Assembly (NCBI GenBank): GCA_964017125.1
Contig: OZ024905.1
Location: 39,660,869-39,724,868, forward strand
Direction of reading: 5' to 3'
Length of the DNA stretch: 64,000 nt
Origin: Flabesymbios commensalis
Lineage: Eukaryota > Annelida > Polychaeta > Terebellida > Flabelligeridae
The position numbers and the translations under genes were made by a program. The notes below the pieces were generated by a model. That model was given only the letters and a program-made list of their open reading frames with translations, was not told where the DNA came from and did not search any database. Shown here piece by piece: positions 60,501 through 64,000 of the stretch. The stretch's first letter is position 1; the number at the start of each line of letters is the position of its first letter.

Positions 60501-61520
60501 TAGAGCTCAGTTCGAATCCAGACCATGGGATACCTTGTGTAACCAATTAGGTATAACTAGAAACCGAACGACGAGTTATCACCCTCAATCAAACGATATG
60601 GTTGAGCGCTTTCATAGACAACTTAAGGCCGCCATTATGACGCACGAAACACCGAACCCGGGGACAACTACGCTTCCGGCTGTTTTACTCCGCATCCGAT
60701 CGGCCGTCAAGGCAACTTTATGCAAATCGGCCGCCGAGATGACATTTGGAATGATATTACGCCTACCAGGTGACTTTACGGAGAATTATACTGTGGACGC
60801 CATTACTGATTTAGAAAATTATTCAGATAGGTTGCGCATAGCCATGTCGCGTCTCCCGCTAAGCCCCCCACGAGATACGAATCAAAAAGATACGTTCCAA
60901 TATAAGAAGCTCGACACATGTTCACATGTATTTTTGCGACGAAGCGCAATAGCACCACCGCTGACTGCCCCTTACGACGGACCGTATAAGGTCCTTGCTA
61001 GGAGCGATCGAGTATTTAAAGTGTTAATCAAAGGCAAGGTTGAGACGGTGACTGCAGACCGTGTCAAACCTGCGCATATCGAGCGCACGCCTGAGAATGA
61101 ACAAACTAGACAATCAACCGCTATGTCAAAAACTACGGTTAAACGGCCTATGGCGAAAATTCACGAGCCTCAGATGGCCGTGGTAGGAAAAAGAAGTACT
61201 ACTACTTCGATGCCTTTTGAGGCCGGAGTTCGCACGAAGCAAAATTGGAACCGACAGTCTACGGCAAAAAACAAAGGCAACGGTTCCAGAGGTTAACCAA
61301 CGAGGTGAAAAACCTGTGGAACAGTCAAATACGAAGGCGACACTTTACAAGGCGCCGCATGTCAGGAACGCCACGACTTCTCGCGCTAACGGGAGGTATG
61401 ATGGTATTAGAACATATTCACGAATTCCTTTACATTTGAGAAAAGACATGCCGATTCAAACACAACAGAATAAACGCATCGAAAATCGAAACGAAAGTAA
61501 TACCGGTAACAGCCGTTAAG
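57551..61520 (+). mobile_element. Broken Ty3/gypsy LTR-retrotransposon fossil
   Basis: The parts appear in Ty3/gypsy order on the + strand: a gag-like region (about 57551-58760) ending in a CHYHQRFGDKLRLCRDPC motif, a short protease-like piece (about 58790-58900), reverse transcriptase remains (about 58900-59550, including NYYYRFIPHCAEKLTPL), RNase H (about 59560-59930, with FDRELFAVYT and NTDHKPL), integrase with an HHCC-type region, a DDE core (about 60030-60900) and a C-terminal GPYKV domain, then a basic tail to about 61520. RNase H before integrase identifies Ty3/gypsy rather than copia. It is broken, with roughly ten or more breaks. Terminal repeats were not identified, so its age cannot be estimated from them. 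The many breaks beside still readable domains suggest a moderately old insertion. Confidence 0.9.
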
Positions 61521-62440
61521 TGACAATAAATCTGCCGCCGATTCAAACACGTGTGGGACGACAGATCCATACACCCGCACGATTCGTGCAGCTGGTTCAC
61601 GCGGTTATAGAGCTGCTAATGATATATACTGCGGACCCAGTGCACGTACCATTTAACTCAGGAATACAAACTATTTCATCTATGACTGTATTAGGGCACG
61701 ATACGTTACTGTCACTGTGTCAGTACGTTGGAAACACGCTGTGCATTCGCTAGTCTACCAACTTGCTACGTTTTTCACAATCCGGACTCAAATCCGGACG
61801 CATCGACTGTGCGTTGTGTAGGCCTATGTGTGACTGGGACAAACCTCGGTCAACGAAAACACAACAAATTTAAAGCGTGTGCTCTACTTGTGCCTAACGA
61901 TATTTAGACTAGATCTAGACTGGCGCTGGTCTGACGTTCTTCTGGCCTTTACATTCACACGTGAAAGAAACATTCTCGTCAATTCATCAACGAATTCAAA
62001 CGCTCGCCCAGCTAATCACAACGCACTGACTAAAATTCTTTATTTTTTTGTGCATTGGACGTGCGTGATTGTGTGTGTGACTGCTAGAAATTATGAGAAG
62101 TGTAAGATGTTTCGACTGATTCATATTATTATGATGTCACTGAACAAATTTAGGTTTGTTGCCCAAGTGGCAACTTTGAGCAACTTTTTTTATTAGCATA
62201 ATTAAAATAATAAGCATAATCGGCTCCATCTGCATTATGATCCAAGGTAAAATGTTACTTTTGAACCAGTGGCTGCAGAAGAATGGCCAATATCAAACTT
62301 GTGTTTAGGTCAGAATAAAAAAAAACACTTCTGATCTTATATTTATCCTCTGCCTCGCAAGTAAAAGTTTTTCCTCCCTCCGTCCGGCCATCCGTCCGTC
62401 GTGACGTCCATTCATCACTAGCCTTGGCTAATCGATATAT
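61521..62440. other. Flank of the gypsy fossil, nothing recognised
   Basis: Short open frames only. CpG content falls after about 61950. Possibly the trailing part of the retrotransposon up to about 62000, without evidence for where it ends. Confidence 0.35.
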
Positions 62441-62815
62441 CAATAACTGTTCCAGCTACAGTGTATCAGCTGCATTTGTAGCTGGCGAATATCACGTTGA
62501 AATTCTAACATGGGCGACCCTGACCTTTTTTTGCAGATCGTACAGGTCAAAGGTCACGCTTGCCTTATTTTCTAGCGATATATAAAGCATCGTTCTAAAG
62601 AACCGTACGAGTCTCAGTGTTCCAGTCTGCACCACTGGTGTATCTGCTGAATATCGCGATCAAGTTGAGATACAGGCGATTTTTACATATTTTTATGACA
62701 ATAGGTGACGACTAAAGGTCAAGGTCAATGCTATATGATTTTATCAAACTGATATTTAAACAACAAATGCGAGTCTGCTGTATTGTGGTTCAGTCGGTCC
62801 AGTGTTTCAGGGCTT
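62441..62815. repeat. Tandem pair of ~180-bp units with AGGTCA sites
   Basis: Unit 1 runs from about 62441 to 62620 and unit 2 from about 62621 to 62815. Each has tgttcca(g)/gtgtatc(a/t)gctg near its start, gaatatc(a/g)cg, an aaaggtcaaggtca or caggtcaaaggtca block, and tctaaag/cgagtct near the end. Direct AGGTCA pairs resemble nuclear-receptor half-sites, but similar words occur in invertebrate repeats and may have no such role. Confidence 0.6.
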
Positions 62816-63504
62816 CAAGATTAACTTATTATTTTAGTTACAGGTCATGATTAAAGGTATATTATCGCGTAAAATGATTGTATTCAATAATACACCTTAA
62901 GTTATAGTGAGACCTATCATAATGGTGGGAGCCAGATGGATTGTGAAGAACATTAAATTTACAAAGTTTTACACCTGAAAAATAGATAAACATGAATAAT
63001 AATTTGAATTATGATATTCAAAAATTAGTTTATCTGATACTCTAGCTGACTGTATTTTTGATGACTTAATTTGAATTTTGTATTTAATTTCTGTTATTTT
63101 AAAAATATATACTCTAATACAGTATCATTCACCATCAAATTTTAAAAATATTTTTTTAGTATATTCTAGATCAACACCACTTAAAATAAATAAATCTGTC
63201 CTGCTGATAGGCCTGTAAATCCATAAATAAGATTGGTAAAAGGTGGACGATAGTAGGTCATGTAAACGATTATTAAAATCGACGTGACGTCCATTTATTA
63301 TGGAAGGTGTTTAACACACCTTTTTGAATCATATTGTATAAATTACAGGTGATGAGAGTGTTTATCTAGCTCCCAATATTATGACATTATATCGTCAGGT
63401 GTAATATTGAATCCAGAATTTTTACGCGAATGTATAGGTTTAAGCAAAATATGTCAAGGTCGTCAGATATCACGTGATGTAACTGTATGTATAGTTGATA
63501 CAGG
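62816..63504. other. Spacer, nothing recognised
   Basis: AT-rich. A possible short open stretch near 63407-63505 precedes the protein-like fragment, but I cannot connect it to that fragment. Confidence 0.35.
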
Positions 63505-64000
63505 CACGCAAAACAAGTTACTTTTTCAATTGTGTATGAGGCTTTGTTTGCACGTTTTCTCATCATTGGGCACCAGCCAAACATTCAACTCCTCTCAGTG
63601 TTTCAGTACAAACTCTCCTCTGCACCACATTCTCTGGTCGATGAATTTGGCTATCTGCTAAAGGGAGACAAGTCTGTACTGATGAAACGTTTGGGAAGTG
63701 ATAGCGAAAGTGTCCCAAATGAGTTGCTTGTTGATCACATCGTATGGCGAACATCAGGAACAGTGGCTGACATTGCGGAGAGTTGCAAGGCATGCCTCAG
63801 AAGCGGTGAAAAGTACCAAGGTGCAACTATCTTTATCATATTTGCTCAATAGGCCTATGAAGGATTAAGTGCCAAAGATCATGAGCGTCAGAGAACAGCT
63901 GGTGAGGATGCTGCAATATATCAACTGACTCATACTTCTCCACTTCCACCTCGCGATGCCATAAAACCCAGCCAGCAAGTGCCAGCTGAATCAATTTCTC
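63505..64000 (+). pseudogene. Unrecognised protein-like fragment running off the window
   Basis: A region of normal protein complexity starts around 63505 (preceded by ttgatacag, a possible splice acceptor) with VTFSIVYEALFARFLIIGHQ. It continues through SSAPHSLVDEFGYLLKGDKS and VDHIVWRTSGTVADIAES to GLSAKDHERQRTAGEDAAIY and SPLPPRDAI near the window edge. The frame is interrupted once near 63850, so the copy is either decayed or spliced there. From memory it resembles a family of uncharacterised multi-copy proteins in marine invertebrate genomes, but I cannot name a domain. The rest lies outside the window. Confidence 0.5.

Overview
The window is animal nuclear DNA, AT-rich and intron-rich. 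It holds one clearly recognisable host gene, a candidate first exon of a second gene, and a dense population of transposable elements and satellites. The host gene is a 16-exon syntaxin-binding protein of the Sec1/Munc18 family (unc-18/Rop/STXBP1 type) on the + strand, with coding sequence at 2064-23725. Its small introns, the very frequent palindrome TAGGCCTA and the types of short repeats suggest a marine invertebrate, perhaps a deuterostome. The species assignment is inference only.

Layout. 1-800 holds a decayed LINE reverse transcriptase on the - strand. 1900-2063 is a CpG-rich promoter region ending at a nine-codon first exon. 2092-8917 is the 6.8 kb first intron, filled with hAT-like and palindromic elements that include two ~1 kb arms in inverted orientation. 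8918-19541 carries exons 2-15. 19542-23663 is the last intron, with a pogo/Tigger transposase remnant and MITEs. 23664-23725 is the last exon, followed by the 3' UTR and an AT-rich spacer. 27562-31071 is a large foldback-like element with a 56-bp minisatellite in its middle and an apparent 9-bp target duplication. An uninterrupted relative of its target site lies at 48877-48885. 31-34 kb holds SINE, hairpin and tandem repeats. 34490-39170 is a 4.7 kb GT-rich satellite with higher-order structure. 40398-42445 is a second foldback element with a hAT-like MITE at its centre, which itself contains a TTAA-flanked MITE. 42.6-44 kb holds two more SINE copies, both with target-site duplications. 45.4-46.1 kb holds a cluster of a CTCTCCATAACG-like motif. 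46095-48110 is a 50-bp-unit satellite, part of which recurs inverted at 52087-52352. 49.8-51.6 kb holds several palindromic elements. 52.85-53.44 kb is an unexplained GC-rich block. 55356-55580 is a TATA-preceded candidate first exon on the - strand. 57551-61520 is a broken Ty3/gypsy fossil on the + strand. 62.4-62.8 kb is a tandem repeat with AGGTCA-type sites. 63505-64000 is the start of an unrecognised protein-like fragment that runs off the window.

Nothing here resembles an operon, phage, CRISPR array or bacterial system. The long histidine/threonine/proline open frames are satellite sequence read as protein, not genes. The most interesting material is the nested and palindromic architecture of the repeats.
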